Of a DNA stretch of 64,000 nt, positions 44,199-56,208 are shown in pieces (the first letter of the stretch is position 1; each line of letters starts with the position of its first letter). A program made the position numbers and the translations under genes. Under the pieces are notes generated by a model. That model made no database searches. It was not told the origin of the DNA and worked only from the letters and a program-made list of their open reading frames with translations. Source of the DNA: Neopestalotiopsis rosae (Eukaryota > Ascomycota > Sordariomycetes > Amphisphaeriales > Sporocadaceae); contig JALGAS010000012.1 in assembly GCA_023078685.1 (NCBI GenBank), positions 1 to 64,000 of the forward strand. The letters are read 5' to 3'.

Positions 44199-46015
44199 AT
44201 GCTGTTCAAGAGATACGTCTTCCCGGCGAGTGCTGCCATTGCAGTCTCAGCCAAGCCACTCAACATCCGTGCTGGTCAAAACTCGACCTCTGGTTCAATC
44301 GCATGGGGAGACTGCGAAGAATCAATCAATTCCACCCTGCCTATACAATGCGGCACCTTGACCGTCCCTCTCGACTATACAAACACCAGCGATGGTCGAA
44401 CCATAGATCTCGCCCTACTGAGAATTCCTACCCTGAACACCACTTCCAAGGGCAGCATTTTATTCAACTTTGGCGGCCCTGGTGCAGAGGCCCGTCACAC
44501 GCTTGTATCTTATGAAGAGACGTTGATGATGTATGTTGATTGCTTTCTGGTGTTTCTTGACGATGATTCTTGGACCCTAAACGCTGACATGATCAGGTCC
44601 ACCGGTGGACAGCATGATCTGATAGCTTTCGATCCTCGGTAGGTGTGAATCGGATCAATATTCATCGGTGGCGATACAAGATACTGACGAAGAGCATCTG
44701 TAGCGGTACTGCAGAAGCACTGGCCTATGACTGCTATCCTGACCCAGCAAAACGACCGACACCACCAGTCTCTGATTCTACCGACAAAGCCCTTGGCGAC
44801 GTTTGGGCGTTGGGAGGCGCCATTGCCCAGACTTGCTTCAATAACACAAAGGACACAGCACCCTATATTGGTACTGCATTCGTGGCTAGAGACATGATGC
44901 AGATTGTCGATGCTCTGGGTGAAGACGGTCTGCTTCGATACTGGGGTTAGTACCGCGTGTCTGAGACATTAGCTAATATGCTAATATTTTCTATCAGGAA
45001 TATCTTATGGTACTGTCCTTGGTGCGACCGTTGCAGCAATGTTTCCCGATAGAATGGACAAGCTTTTGCTAGACGGCGTCGTTAACTGCCACAACTATTA
45101 CCACAAGACGGGCATGTAAGTACAGTCTGTTGGAGTGTCCAATTCAGAAAAAGACACTGATCAGACAACAAACAGCGACGTCGACCAGCTCCTCTCGTCT
45201 GATTCTGCATTCACAGAAACATTGGATCAATGCATCAAGGCTGGAGACCTGTGTGCATTATCCCAGATCAACTCGACGGCACTCGAGCTCCAGGCCACAC
45301 TCATGAGCCTCGCCGAGGACATAAGATTGAACCCCATTGCTATTGAAGGCATCGTCATCGACTACGCAGCTGTCATCAACTTGTACTACATTGCCATCAA
45401 ATTGCCCGCCTTCCAACTCATTGCTCCCTACATCCTGATTCTACTGACCCGGGAGAACCTGGAATCTCTAGCCACCATCTACATGGAGCTGACGAACTCA
45501 ATCACCCCAAGCAACCCCGACGCACTATTGGGCATCAAAGGCGGTGACACCTTCCCGCGGTACGATTCTTTGGCCGACGTCCTGCCGACTATCGACTACA
45601 TGAAGCAGACCACGTCCCTCTTTTGGGGCCTCACCACCATCCACGCCACCATGTACGCGCAGTGGCCCTTTGAGGCCAAGGAGCGCTACGATGGCGACTT
45701 TAACGTCTCGACGCCTAACCCGGTCTTGTTTGTGGGTAACACATATGACCCGGCGACTCCTCTTGCGTCGGCTTATAATATGAGCGCCACCTTTGAGGGT
45801 AGTGTCGTGTTGGAGCAGCACGGCTTCGGGGTACGTTCATGTTGATATCTTTTGATGGACGAGCATAATACTAACTGCCATTACAGCATGCTTCTGTAGC
45901 CCAGCCTTCGAACTGCACTGCCAGTATCATTGGAGATTACTTTGTCAATGGCAAGCTGCCTGCTCCGGACACGATTTGTGAAGTGGATACGCCATTGTTT
46001 GTGCCACTTGACTAG
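44199..46015 (+). CDS. secreted TAP-like alpha/beta hydrolase, paralog 2
   Basis: Six exons: 44199-44530, 44597-44638, 44704-44945, 44998-45115, 45176-45830 and 45887-46015; all joins keep frame and give 505 residues. The ATG at 44199 gives a signal peptide (MLFKRYVFPASAAIAVSAKP). An earlier in-frame ATG at 44148 would add 17 residues before it. Landmarks: CGTLTVPLDYTN, IAFDPRG, nucleophile serine in GISYGT (split by an intron at its first glycine), aspartate in GNTYDPATP, and histidine in GFGHAS at the last splice join. The oxyanion-hole segment reads FNFGGPGAEARHT, whereas paralog 1 and most relatives have GGPGGSG. It is more divided by introns than paralog 1 and differs widely in the middle, so the duplication is old. 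Probably an extracellular peptidase or esterase. Confidence 0.88.
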
Positions 46016-47385
46016 ACATGTCAGGTCAGATGAGTGCCATTGGTGATATTGGCGGCGTCTAGCAAGCGAGCGATTCGGTTTATCCTACTAGACCTTTTGG
46101 GAATCTCGTGTATTTATTCGACTGCAAATTCCACTTACTATACTGTATAAACACAATGAACCAACACTCTTGACTCATTATTGAAAACCAAGAACCACAT
46201 CCTATCGACACCGGCCTCGGTCTGTGGTCTGTCCGTTACACAGGGTCTAACCCATGTCTGTGGGCGACAAAATAAATGTTGATGATTGCTTTTGCGCGGA
46301 TATGACGGAATGGATTCACTCAGTAAAATATGCATTGCGTGTTTGAGCAGCTCAAGGCAACAGGTGCCAATACTGTCAAGTATCAAATTTGCAGTCGGCA
46401 AACTTATTGAATGGCCATGGTAAGCCCTATATTATGGAGAGGGGCCCAAGAGAACATCGAAAGTTCGAGACGGGTTGTTTCATTGCTGCATACTATAGTT
46501 CGGAATAATAATTATAATATAGTGTTGGCCACGCATGTCGTCCGAGATCTCCACCTCTAAAATAGTGCTGGAATACGGTACTCGCAGTTTTCCATGTTTT
46601 GTTTACCGCTGGGCCCCAGCAGTGCCGACCCTTGTTTCCTGGCAGTTCCACCAAATCTGATCTGAGGTTTGTTCCTTGATCCGAGCTCCGATTTCAAATC
46701 GGCCGAAGGAGGATGACGTACATAATTTTAAATAACATGAGATGAATCAAAGCAATTATGCTCTGATCGTAAAAAACAACAATATATAGTGGGCAGCATA
46801 AGGTTGAATATCCCGACCTATACTCCGTCTAGTTTGCCCCGATCGTGGGGTCTCGGCAGAAACCAGTTCATCTGATGTTGCTCCTCAAATGCTTAGCGGA
46901 TATTAGCGCCCTCGCTTCCATTGATCGAGACCACTGGCTCGACTGGCTTCGGATTTCTTTGTGTGTGCTCCTACCAACGCTTATAGTGCTTTTTAGCGGG
47001 TAGATTTACGTAAACGGCGTCCTGTTAGCCAATCGAGCCCCTGAAGGTCACGATGATCCATGCTCTCCGCACGCCTTCAGGGAACTCCTTCGCAACTGCC
47101 CAGAGATTACAGGATGCCGCTAGGATTTGTGCCACGCGTTCGGGATTTATTGTCTCCTCTCGAAAAGTGTCACTAGGCGCCAGCATACATCTCTCGGGCG
47201 ATGGACACAAAATAGTGGTTTGAGAAACCTCCTCTTTGTTTTCCTTCCTCTGCTGTTGGGCCCATTGCTTGCTTGCCTTCATTTACATTCCTTTACCCCT
47301 CGGGCATTCATTCCTTTCGTACGCGACTTGTCGTGTAGCCATTCCTTATTTTTTTACTTTCTTTCGCCAGGTTCGGAATTTCAAG
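46016..47385. other. intergenic region, nothing recognised
   Basis: 1.37 kb. The first half is AT-rich. Nearer the next gene it is CT-rich (47230-47370), as in a fungal core promoter and 5' untranslated region. Open frames are short and featureless. Confidence 0.5.
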
Positions 47386-48504
47386 ATGTATATGCGGAAT
47401 TTGTTAGTGGTTGCACTGGCTGCGCCGGTTTGGTCTCGGGCTTGTGGAGCACGTCCATCAACGACGACGTCCACTTCTTCATCAGTGGCACCCAGCGCAA
47501 CAGCAGTGAGCGAGGTTTCCAATGTAGTCGATACAGTCGATACAGTCGATGCAGTTGATGCAGTCGATGCGGTGGAATCGGTGGTGTCGTCGGTAACGTC
47601 AGCAATTGCGGCAGTCACGACATATGTAGTCGCAACTCAAACCAGCGAATCGACGACGGCTTCGGCAACGACCACTGCCACTGCTACGTCCACCACTGCC
47701 AGCACACCTGGCCGGGCGGTATGGCTTTGGGAGTCGAATCTCATCCAGGACGACACCGAGGTGGAGGAGTTCCTGTCGTTTGCCGAGTCCAACGACATCA
47801 ACACCGTCTATACCCTCATTGACCGTGATATGGGCTTCACCGTCTTCCAGGACTTTATCGAGCAGTGCACAGCAGCTGGTATCGCCGTCGAGGCTCTGAT
47901 GGGCCAGTCGGAATGGATCATTGGAGAGGGCGACCCGACTCTGGAGCACGAACTCACCTGGTTGGAGCAGTACCAGGGCAACTCAACCTCCACCACCGCG
48001 TTTGCCGGCATCCACTTTGACGTTGAGCCCTGGGGTCTCGACGGCTGGACATCCAACGAGGAGACGTACACCGCCACCCTCCAGACCATTGTCACGCAAA
48101 TCACCTCGCTGGGCCAGACCCTAGGTCTGCCCGTCGCCGCGGACCTGCCATACTGGGCCGACACTGTCAATTGCACGTCCACCACGGGAGCGATCCAGAC
48201 CCTCGATGCCTGGATGCTGGAGCAGCTCGACACGGCCACCTTCATGACGTACCGTAACACGGCGACGGAGCTGCTCGACATTGCCACCTCGGTCCTCGAG
48301 GCCGGCAACTCGGCCGGCAAGCCCGTCTGGCTCGCCGTCGAGACCGTCGACGCCGCCGACGCTCTGCTCATCAGCTACTTTGGCAAGACCCTCTCCATCC
48401 TGTCCGAGGACCTCGTCACCGTCCACACGGCGGCCGCCACCTACTCTAGCTTTGCCGGCATTGCCATTCACGACTACTCTGGCGTCAAGGCCCTGAGCTC
48501 CTAG
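47386..48504 (+). CDS. secreted protein with Ser/Thr-rich linker and a TIM-barrel-like putative glycosidase domain
   Basis: Intronless; 372 residues from the ATG chosen at 47386, because it starts a signal peptide (MYMRNLLVVALAAPVWSRAC). The open frame continues upstream to an ATG at 47236, but that part looks like untranslated leader. Residues about 25-110 are Ser/Thr/Val/Ala-rich, with a VDTVDTVDAVDAVDAVE run encoded by a 9-bp DNA repeat, and are probably O-glycosylated. From about residue 108 (AVWLWESNLI) a folded domain begins that resembles a TIM barrel: DINTVYTLID, then AGIHFDVEPW with D212 and E214, then ADLPYW, FMTYRNTA and IAIHDYSG. HFDVEPW recalls the acid residues at the end of strand 4 in several glycosidase clans. 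I cannot place it in a numbered family. It is probably secreted or wall-attached and may act on a polysaccharide. Confidence 0.78.
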   Translation: MYMRNLLVVALAAPVWSRACGARPSTTTSTSSSVAPSATAVSEVSNVVDTVDTVDAVDAVDAVESVVSSVTSAIAAVTTYVVATQTSESTTASATTTATATSTTASTPGRAVWLWESNLIQDDTEVEEFLSFAESNDINTVYTLIDRDMGFTVFQDFIEQCTAAGIAVEALMGQSEWIIGEGDPTLEHELTWLEQYQGNSTSTTAFAGIHFDVEPWGLDGWTSNEETYTATLQTIVTQITSLGQTLGLPVAADLPYWADTVNCTSTTGAIQTLDAWMLEQLDTATFMTYRNTATELLDIATSVLEAGNSAGKPVWLAVETVDAADALLISYFGKTLSILSEDLVTVHTAAATYSSFAGIAIHDYSGVKALSS

Positions 48505-49373
48505 GCTCTTAGCTTGTTGCTTCTCACACACATTCCCTCATCTCTTGAAACACCTTCAATTCTGGCTTCGGAAATAAAAACAAACACTTCCGCAGGCATC
48601 AGCACCCCTCTTATCCCCTCTTCACTTCTCCAACTCGCTCCAAGGAGCTGAAAATCCCTTTCATTTTCTGCCAATGAGTGGCATTTGCATTTGCATTCAA
48701 TTCACTTCTTATCAGCGATGGCGGCGTTTGTCAAAGCCTTAGCATTGATCCTTTTTTGACTTTCCATTCTCACTCATCCCGAGAGTCAAACCTTGGTGAT
48801 GGGTTCCTGTTCTTTTTTTCCGGCTATATTGCTTGATGATTCTTTCACTTCTTCATTTCTTCATTTCTTGTCTCACCGGGATGGTGCATAGACTTGGCTA
48901 GGGAAAATACAAAAATACAAATGAAATCATGGTCGGACATTTTGGGCATCGGAGGGCATGGACTGGTCAACTTGGCATAACCGCAAAACGGTTACGGCGT
49001 TCATTTCATGTAGATACGACAAGCCGGCATGGGATGATTTACGTAGAAAGATAGACTTCTTTTTGGATCTATTGGACTATATACGTGGCGTTTCATGTCA
49101 CATCAACCGGTTGACTGTTGTTTTGTAAAGTGGATGACTTTCATGACTGCCTAACGAGATACCTAAATCGGGGGACGAAGCTAAAAATCACTAACCCGAG
49201 TGTCACTGCTGTCCCAAAGCAGAGTTTCTACAGCAGATTTAGGTGCAAAGCAGTCCAGAGTGCGAGTCTGTCAAGATCGCACAGGAAGACGGACCATCCT
49301 TCTCAAGCAAGCGTATGCCATCAAAAGTTCAAATAGACTCCCTGGCCATAAATCTCCGTACGCTGGCCGATTT
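48505..49373. other. intergenic region, nothing recognised
   Basis: About 870 bp after the TIM-barrel-like gene. Contains CTTCATTT repeats near 48846-48870 and otherwise plain sequence. No gene supported. Confidence 0.5.
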
Positions 49374-49475
49374 CTCCCCAGCCTCAACGAAACCAATCTC
49401 AAGACCACCTTGACCACCTTGACCACCTTCACCAGCTTCCACAACCGCTATTATAAGTCGACCTACGGCCAGCAA
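49374..49475 (+). repeat. inverted partial copy of the neighbouring aminopeptidase gene
   Basis: This 102-bp stretch matches, on the opposite strand, positions 50499-50591 inside the M28 aminopeptidase gene. It encodes the same peptide (LPSLNETNLKTTL, then FHNRYYKSTYGQQ). It has one extra 9-bp unit (TTGACCACC) and only a few substitutions. It is cut off abruptly on the right by AT-rich DNA and has no start codon of its own, so it is a duplicated fragment and not a gene. Confidence 0.9.
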
Positions 49476-49620
49476 ATTGATATTTATAAATTACCTAAAT
49501 TATTAGGGAATAAAATAATAGAAATAGAAAGAAAATAAAAATATTGCTAAAAGATCCGAAAAAAAAAAGATTTTCCAATTTTTATATTATATACTAAAAA
49601 TGCTAACGGTGATTAAAGTC
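49476..49620. repeat. AT-rich island next to the inverted fragment
   Basis: About 145 bp of almost pure A/T, including an A-run at 49559. It begins exactly where the similarity to the aminopeptidase gene ends and stops about 50 bp before the end of that gene. It resembles the island at 22432-22610 in composition, though no clear sequence match was found. Confidence 0.7.
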
Positions 49621-49670
49621 TAGCACTTTAAGATCCCCGCGTAGGCCTGGCCATGGCTATACCTAATTTA

Positions 49671-50858
49671 TTACAAAAGGGCAAATCCCAACTCGTAAGC
49701 AAAGCCCAACGCAACCTTGGCCATCTCAATAAGGTGGGACCAGGTAATGGTGTCCAGAGTATCCTGAGCAGTGTGCAACAATTGGCTAGTATCCTCAAAG
49801 GCAGCCTCGGAGATCAGAGCAGAGGGGTAGCCAGCGTTGCGCGCCGAGGCGTGGTCGGAGCAGGCATAGCCGCACTTGGTTTCCACGGCGGGGAGTTTAG
49901 AGTACTAGAAACGGGGGAAATTTGTCAGTAAGAGTTTCCAATACATAATAGTAATCATCATGGACAAATCTCGTCAACTTACAGCCCCAATAACCTTGCC
50001 GACAAAGGTAGTCAACGCAGCGTCCACATAATCGGTAAACAAGCCAATGCTCTCCGTCGTTCCCGGCTTGACGTAGCCCGCCATGTCCTGGTTCAGCATG
50101 GCCTTGACGACCTTGCCGTCGGCCTTGTAGCTGTTGAAGACGGCCTTGCTGCCGAGCAGGCCGCCCTCCTCGGCCGCGTACCAGTGGAACTCGATCGTGT
50201 TGACGTTCTCGCCGGCCAGGATCTGCTTGTCCGTTAGCAGGACGCGGAAGGTCTCGAGGAGTTCCATGGACGCGGAGCCGTCGTCGTCGGCGCCCGGGGC
50301 GACGCCGGTCTGGGGACTGCGTGCGTTGATGCTGTCCTGGTGCGCGCCGAGGACGACGATGTTGGCCGTCGTGCCGGGAATGGTGGCAATCACGCTCGGC
50401 TGGCCCCAGCTGTGGGCGAAAGGCATGGCCATAATGTTGGCCGAGGGCTTGGCATTATCGATAATGGCCTGGACCTGCTTGAGAAGCCAAGCAGAAGATT
50501 GCTGACCGTAGGTCGACTTGTAGTAGCGGTTGTGGAAGCTAGTGAAGGTGGTCAAGGTGGTCTTGAGATTGGTTTCGTTGAGACTGGGGAGCAGAGCATT
50601 CACGGCGGTTTGCTGCTGAACCTCGATAGGAAACGTGACGGCAGCAACGTTGGTATTCTCCGGCAGCAATCCCTCGTCGGTAAAGTCGAAGAATTTCACA
50701 CCCTCGGCCTTGAGTTCAAACTTTTGTGATTCGGTCACTTCCTGCAAAGAACCAGGAGCGGTCGAGATCTTAAACATGACATTTCGCTTGGACTCCATGG
50801 GAATGGCCGAGACCGAGACGGCCAGCGCCGCTGCGGCGAAGAGACTTGAGCGAACCAT
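49671..50858 (-). CDS. secreted M28 metallo-aminopeptidase (leucine aminopeptidase 1 type)
   Basis: Exons are 50858-49983 and 49904-49671, joined at GTAAGT...CTAG in frame, giving 369 residues, slightly shorter than the usual 380-400. A signal peptide (MVRSSLFAAAALAVSVSA) is followed by a propeptide with ESQKFELKAEGVKFFDFTD. The M28 core has zinc-ligand and catalytic residues in GAHQDSI (H173, D175), GADDDGSAS, and EFHWYAAEEGGLLGS (the paired glutamates), then NQDMAGYV. Exon 2 carries the last motif, YACSDHASARNAGYPSA, with the final zinc-binding histidine. The enzyme removes N-terminal residues, preferably leucine, from extracellular peptides and uses two zinc ions. A piece of exon 1 (50499-50591) has an inverted copy just past the 3' end, beyond an AT-rich island. 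Confidence 0.94.
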
Positions 50859-51599
50859 GATGATTGCGAACCAGGGGTCTTGGTTTTGCGGCCTAGGGAG
50901 ATGCTGGACTGAACGAGTCCACGAAAAATTGCGGGCGGAGAGGCGGCTATTTATTCTTTCTCCTATTCACTCAGAGTTTGCAAACCGCACCTTGAGGAAG
51001 AAGTATGCTTGTCTACATGTTACATTCCGATGGAAGCATTCTATTTAGGCAACCGAACAGGACAGCGCTCCACTGGATATAAACAATGCTTCCACCTTAT
51101 TTTAAGGTTAAGAATTACCGGACCAATGAGGCGAACCTAGTATGATGAAATGCTGTGTTGGGTTGTATGAACAGCGGTGCTCTAGTTGTGGCATGGCGTG
51201 CAACTTCCTCAACTGCCTTGGTGTGCCGATAGCCAAGAAATGCCAAGCTGGAGTGCGATGGGTCTTTGGATGGTCCTGCGCATTCGTCCAGTGTTAAGCG
51301 CCAGCCCAGAAAGGCAGGAGGAATTTGATTGATGGGATTCTTTTAGGTTATAGAATGGCAGTAGTAGCATGCGTACCTTGTTGGGCCCGTATTCTAGGTA
51401 AATGTCATACGCTCTGCCCCCCAATCCTATTACTAATGAAGGACCATACCCTCATGTAACATATGAGCATCGTGGTTTGTCTGATTTGAAGCCAACGCTC
51501 GAATTTCGACTTGAGCAAGCCAATGCGCCTGTTCTGAGTTGCCTTTCTTTGTACTGAATTCATGAGCTGAACAGAGCTGACAATGTTTTGGTCAATGGC
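50859..51599. other. intergenic region upstream of the aminopeptidase gene
   Basis: About 740 bp holding the aminopeptidase promoter and the 3' flank of the SLX1 gene. No gene or notable repeat was seen. Confidence 0.5.
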
Positions 51600-52630
51600 T
51601 TAGTCTTCATCACTGGACTCTGCCTTGCGTTTCCTGGGCTTCTTGAGTAGTTTTGCGACGTCTTTTTGACCACGCACACGCAGAGTCATTTCCTTCATCA
51701 TGTCGCCCCAGACCAGATCGCCATGGCACTTTGGGCAGTGGCCAGATACCGGCACGACGTGTTCGCCCTGCTCCTTGGCCAGAAGATGCCGACTCCAGCA
51801 GGTCACGTGGCCAACACCCTCACAGCCTTCGTTGTAGCAGACGGCGTACAGACCCTCTCCAGGCGGCATACCCTCATTGCATATTACGCAGTCACCTTCT
51901 TGTTGAGATTTGAAGATGGAGTTGGTCTTGGTGACGTATTCCTTTAGTGGTGCATAGTCCAGTGAAAGGGCATGGATTCCCCAGGTTTCTGGCTCAACTT
52001 TGGAGGACCTAGACTGTTGCGTCGTGGAATCTGATGTCTTTGTACTAGTCTTGGCAGGGTCAAAGTCGGGGAATACTTCTAGGCTCTTTCGCAATGGCTC
52101 GCTGGCAGTTGAGCACCATTTATTCCAAGCATTATATACGTCGGGCGCGAAAAAGTGAAGACTCAGAGGCCACCTGGAGAAACTAGGAACCCGTAGCAAC
52201 AAGTGCAAGTTTGAAAGAATCGAGGTGACACTGTGCCGGGGTCGTTTCGCATGGCCATTGCGCTTCTTTTGCGTCGCAATTGTGATGCGCGAGCCAGAAG
52301 GTATGTGGAGAGACAGGTGTGGATTTGTCAGTGCCCATCTGCACGATATTATGTGGTTAGCCAAGGTAAACCGCAACTAGGTATAATTCCATACTCAAAC
52401 TTCAGTGCCGCGACCGATCCAGGAAACCCCGACACAAGACCGACCATTTCCCATGGCCTCAAGGTATTGCGCGACGTCCGGGCAGCGCCACCTTTGGCTT
52501 GGCCATTGTGCTGCTTCAGCCGGCGCGGCGGATGGGGAGTGCTGCCAATGTACAGAGACGAGTGACGAACCGTGGATCGCAGTATGTAGACGGTATATAG
52601 AGGTGGGATAGGCTTGGCTTGCACAGGCAT
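51600..52630 (-). CDS. SLX1: structure-specific endonuclease subunit Slx1
   Basis: Exons are 52630-52395 and 52338-51600, joined over a 56-nt GTATGG...GCAG intron. The join restores the family motif [15 protein letters not shown], and the protein is 324 residues. The N-terminal GIY-YIG nuclease domain has VYILRST near residues 14-20 and [18 protein letters not shown] near 25-42. The C-terminal zinc-binding RING/PHD-like domain is at about 225-290 ([35 protein letters not shown]). With Slx4 it forms a nuclear enzyme that cuts branched DNA such as replication forks and Holliday junctions. A lysine/arginine-rich tail (KKPRKRK) near the end is a likely nuclear import signal. All key parts are present. 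Confidence 0.95.
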
Positions 52631-55600
52631 GTCGACGGAGGCTCGATATGTTGTTACCCAAAATTGCTTGTCGCAAGCCGTTTGGGCAGTTTGGATGGGC
52701 GCAGGCGCAAATGTTCAGCGATCATTGTTTGGAAAGAAGCTTGAACCGCCCGAGCGCGTGCATCTGCGGCCGATGTTGTATGCTTGGAATGATGCTGTTG
52801 AAGCTCTAATGGTGTCTGTACTACCAATGTACACAATCACGTAAGAAAGGGAGGGCATCTAGGTTCAAATCGTTGGTAGGCGCAATGACGAGCATGCAAA
52901 TGTTTACTGGCGTCACGATTTGGCGGCAGGCGCGTGAACGCCATTCTCTGGGTCAGTTGGAGCCTTGGAGGGGCAAAGGGTCCTGGAGACAAGCACTGGC
53001 CAACCGTCTTCATCTGAGATCGCTTACATCTGTACACGATACACGAGGGGCCCGCAGTTTAGAGAAATATGCTAGAATATCAATTAGAGAGTATTTAAGT
53101 TGACTGGGAATCTTTCTGGAAATGCCAATGTAGAACAATCATCCAAAAGGACGATGCGACTTGTTTGCTACAGGCCCTTCATCAATGTGCATTGCTTAAT
53201 CTCAACGACGGGCCTCTCTGGAGTCTGACCTCAAATAACCCCCGAGAGGCTAGGGCTACTTTACCCACCGAGACCGGGCTAGCGCCTCTGCCGCCGCTAA
53301 GGTATGAAATACGTCTGGTAGTAGGGTAACTGAAGTCTGACATCTGCCTCAATGTAAGGTACGTACGATGAATAGTGAGTGTATTCAGATCGGAAATGCG
53401 ACACTTCACCCACGCTGCAACGAGGTGAAGGAAAGCCTCCAGACTCTACAGAAGCTGCTCACGACGCACATCTCATGGCTATCATATCTCTGCCATCCAG
53501 CTGACTGCTGATCAATGCTTAATGTGACATCTTATCATACAGTGACGTTCTGATCTGCCGGCTACCGGTTTGGTGCATCTGGTTTTGCAATCTGTCCCCG
53601 CAGAACTGGATCTCACTGCCCTTGTGCCCCTGGTTTTGCCTTGAGCCTTTTTTTCCCCCTTCCCTCTCTTCCCATGGATTTCCATTTTTTCCTAGACCAT
53701 GGGCCCATGGCTTTTTCTCGACTCGGAGGTGCCAGGGGTCACCCACCTTTTCTCGACGTCACTCCTTTCTGATTGGCCGACATGAACATGACGAATAATC
53801 TGGGGCTGACGATCCCCGCTCCGATATCAGAGTGCCAAAAGTGCCTCCCTGCGCTTGTTTCGTCGTCGTCCGTCAGATGCCGCCTCCTGCGCTGCTTGGT
53901 TGCTGCATCCAAGCAGAAACTGCCAACTCATCACTGGCCGCCCGGTTGCGAAATTGCACACATAAACTGCAGCCCATTTCTGACAATATTGATAGCCACA
54001 ATTATATACACCGCCTTTGCAACTCTGCTTACCACCCCATTATATAATATTATATTACATCCAATAAGTATAGTGTCCTTGCTGTAAATGTTTTATGCAA
54101 ACGATTATGACCCTTGCAGCCACGGTGAAGAAAAAGAAAGGTTCTGATATAAAAAAGATTGGTAATTAAATTCCGGCGCACATGAACAGCAGTCCGGCGT
54201 AATCCACCGCAGCAGGGAAACGCACCATACGCAATACAAATCGCAGATATGAACCTAGTTGCAAATATTCATCCTCGGCTGGTAATCCCTGCATATGGAT
54301 GGGATGTCTTGGCTTTGTTGGCTCAGGGCCGGGCTGCAAAATGTCTCTCGCTTCCCATCTTTCTGGATTTTACTTTTGGACGTCATGATAGCGAAAAGCT
54401 AGTTGCACAGCACTCGGGTAGCGATTCATGCATTTTCGCCCTTCTTCTACCACTGCCCTAAAACGTCCCACTTTTATATGAATTTGTACAGGACTTGACG
54501 TCCCATCCATTCAAATTATGATGTGGAAAAAGTTTCTTCTCTTTTGCGATAATCATTAGGTCGTGATGGCGAGGCCTTTTACCTATACTCGCGATACGCG
54601 AGAGGATATCGAACCACGTGCACTCTCTCGCATCGATTGACTACGGTAATCCCTTGGTTGCCTTCCCTTGGCTGTAATTTTGCCCACCCATGTCACTGGG
54701 ATTATGGGGTCTCTTTCATGGTACGTTCCCTATGTGTGGTGCATTTGTCTCCAATGCAAGGATTGAATAGGTCGAGCTGCATATGATATGATCTGATAGC
54801 GCTCAAAGCCAAGCGAATATCTACTCGGTCACAGCTTATTAACAATTGTTGCATCTGTCCGATCCCTTCGGAAGGACGCTCATCCAGATGCTAGCGTGAT
54901 ATCGGGAACATGACCATGACAAGAGGTATCTCGTTTGGCCTCAGTGGATGGTCTTCACAGAAGATCCGCTCATCTTTAACGTTACAATAGCATGATATCG
55001 ATGTTCAAAACGACCGGATTGATGCTTATTATTACTATCAGCGATATACATGCAGTGCACTAGGACATTTAATGTACTTGACGAACGCCTGGTAATAGTT
55101 AGAATCCGCCATAAGTAGTGTACATGTGTGTGGTGCCCCACCCACCCGTCTTTGGAACTTGAACTTCTCTGGGGACTGATCGATTAATGTCAGATGCCCC
55201 CCAAATGGAAGCAATGTCGTTGATGTCGTCCATATCCCGCCGCCCGCTTGCCCAGCAGCACTCGCATTCCCTTTCCTCCACCCATTTTTGGACATCCCGC
55301 CTGCCCCCTCGAAAAAGTACATACCCTACCTATTAAGGTACTCCGTACTCTCAAGCCCCGTCGCTCACATATTGATTCCGTCGCAATGTCGCAGCAACAC
55401 AACAGCCTCAAAGTACCATTTCCAATGCGCGCACATTGACGGCAAGGTTCCTTGTGCTCTGTATAGCTGTCTTGATTGTTGGTATAGCAAATGGTCAATT
55501 AAATGTATATATTATGACAACGAAAAAGAAAAGAATAATCAATTCAACAAATATAATTCATAAAAGTCTGTAAAAAGTCTCAACTCTAGACATCAATGCC

Positions 55601-56208
55601 GTCCAGTTCTGAGCTTTTGCACCTGAGTCGAACGATGGCTCTAATTTTATTGTGGGGCACGGCGCCGTCTTTCTAAGTATGGAGCCGATGTACCTATTGG
55701 GTATGCTGCACACACACACACGCACACACTGCTGCTGGTGCACCTGGACTGACTTCCCATGTCGACCGACCGTCGTTTCCCGTCCGCTGCTGCTGGACTG
55801 GCTTGAATGACTGTGGTGCATGTGCCGGCCACCCTCGTCTTCCCAGTCTCGTCGTCGTCCCTAAACCTTGCCTGATACCTCAATTCTCTCAACTGTCCTT
55901 CTCCCACATACCCTCACTTTCTTAACCCACTCTGCGATAACTCGACGAGAAATTATACCCCGTCAAATACCGATTGAATTTATCCCTTCGACCATCGCAT
56001 TCTGTGCTCCCTCCGACCGCCCCACCCATTCGGCTTCGCCGTTCCCACGGGTCTTGTACTTGCAAGGCTTCTTGTGGATGGGATGCGCCGACCCGCGCCG
56101 TGAATAGAGATCACTTCCTCACTTGCATGGCGCCCATAGAGCGCCACAGTCTTCCAATCGACCAACCCTGCGATCCTCACCACCGCTTCAACATTACTGC
56201 CGGCCGCC
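52631..56208. other. 3.6-kb intergenic region upstream of SLX1 and the demethylase
   Basis: Lies between the divergent SLX1 (-) and demethylase (+) genes. Short frames such as 53773-54087 carry no domain. There is an AT-rich stretch near 54040-54060 and a CA run at 55708-55729. The last 400 bp are CT-rich and look like the promoter and leader of the demethylase gene. No RNA gene was recognised. Confidence 0.5.

Noticed and set aside
47346..47618. Thr/Ser-rich minus-strand frame over the TIM-barrel-like gene
   Set aside because: Antisense of the 9-bp repeat and Ser/Thr linker; not an independent gene.
49200..49538. 112-codon frame containing aminopeptidase-like residues
   Set aside because: It is the inverted duplicated fragment, running into AT-rich DNA, without signal peptide or catalytic residues.
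52840..52900. GGTTCAAATC sequence resembling a tRNA T-loop
   Set aside because: No matching stems or acceptor arm could be formed around it.
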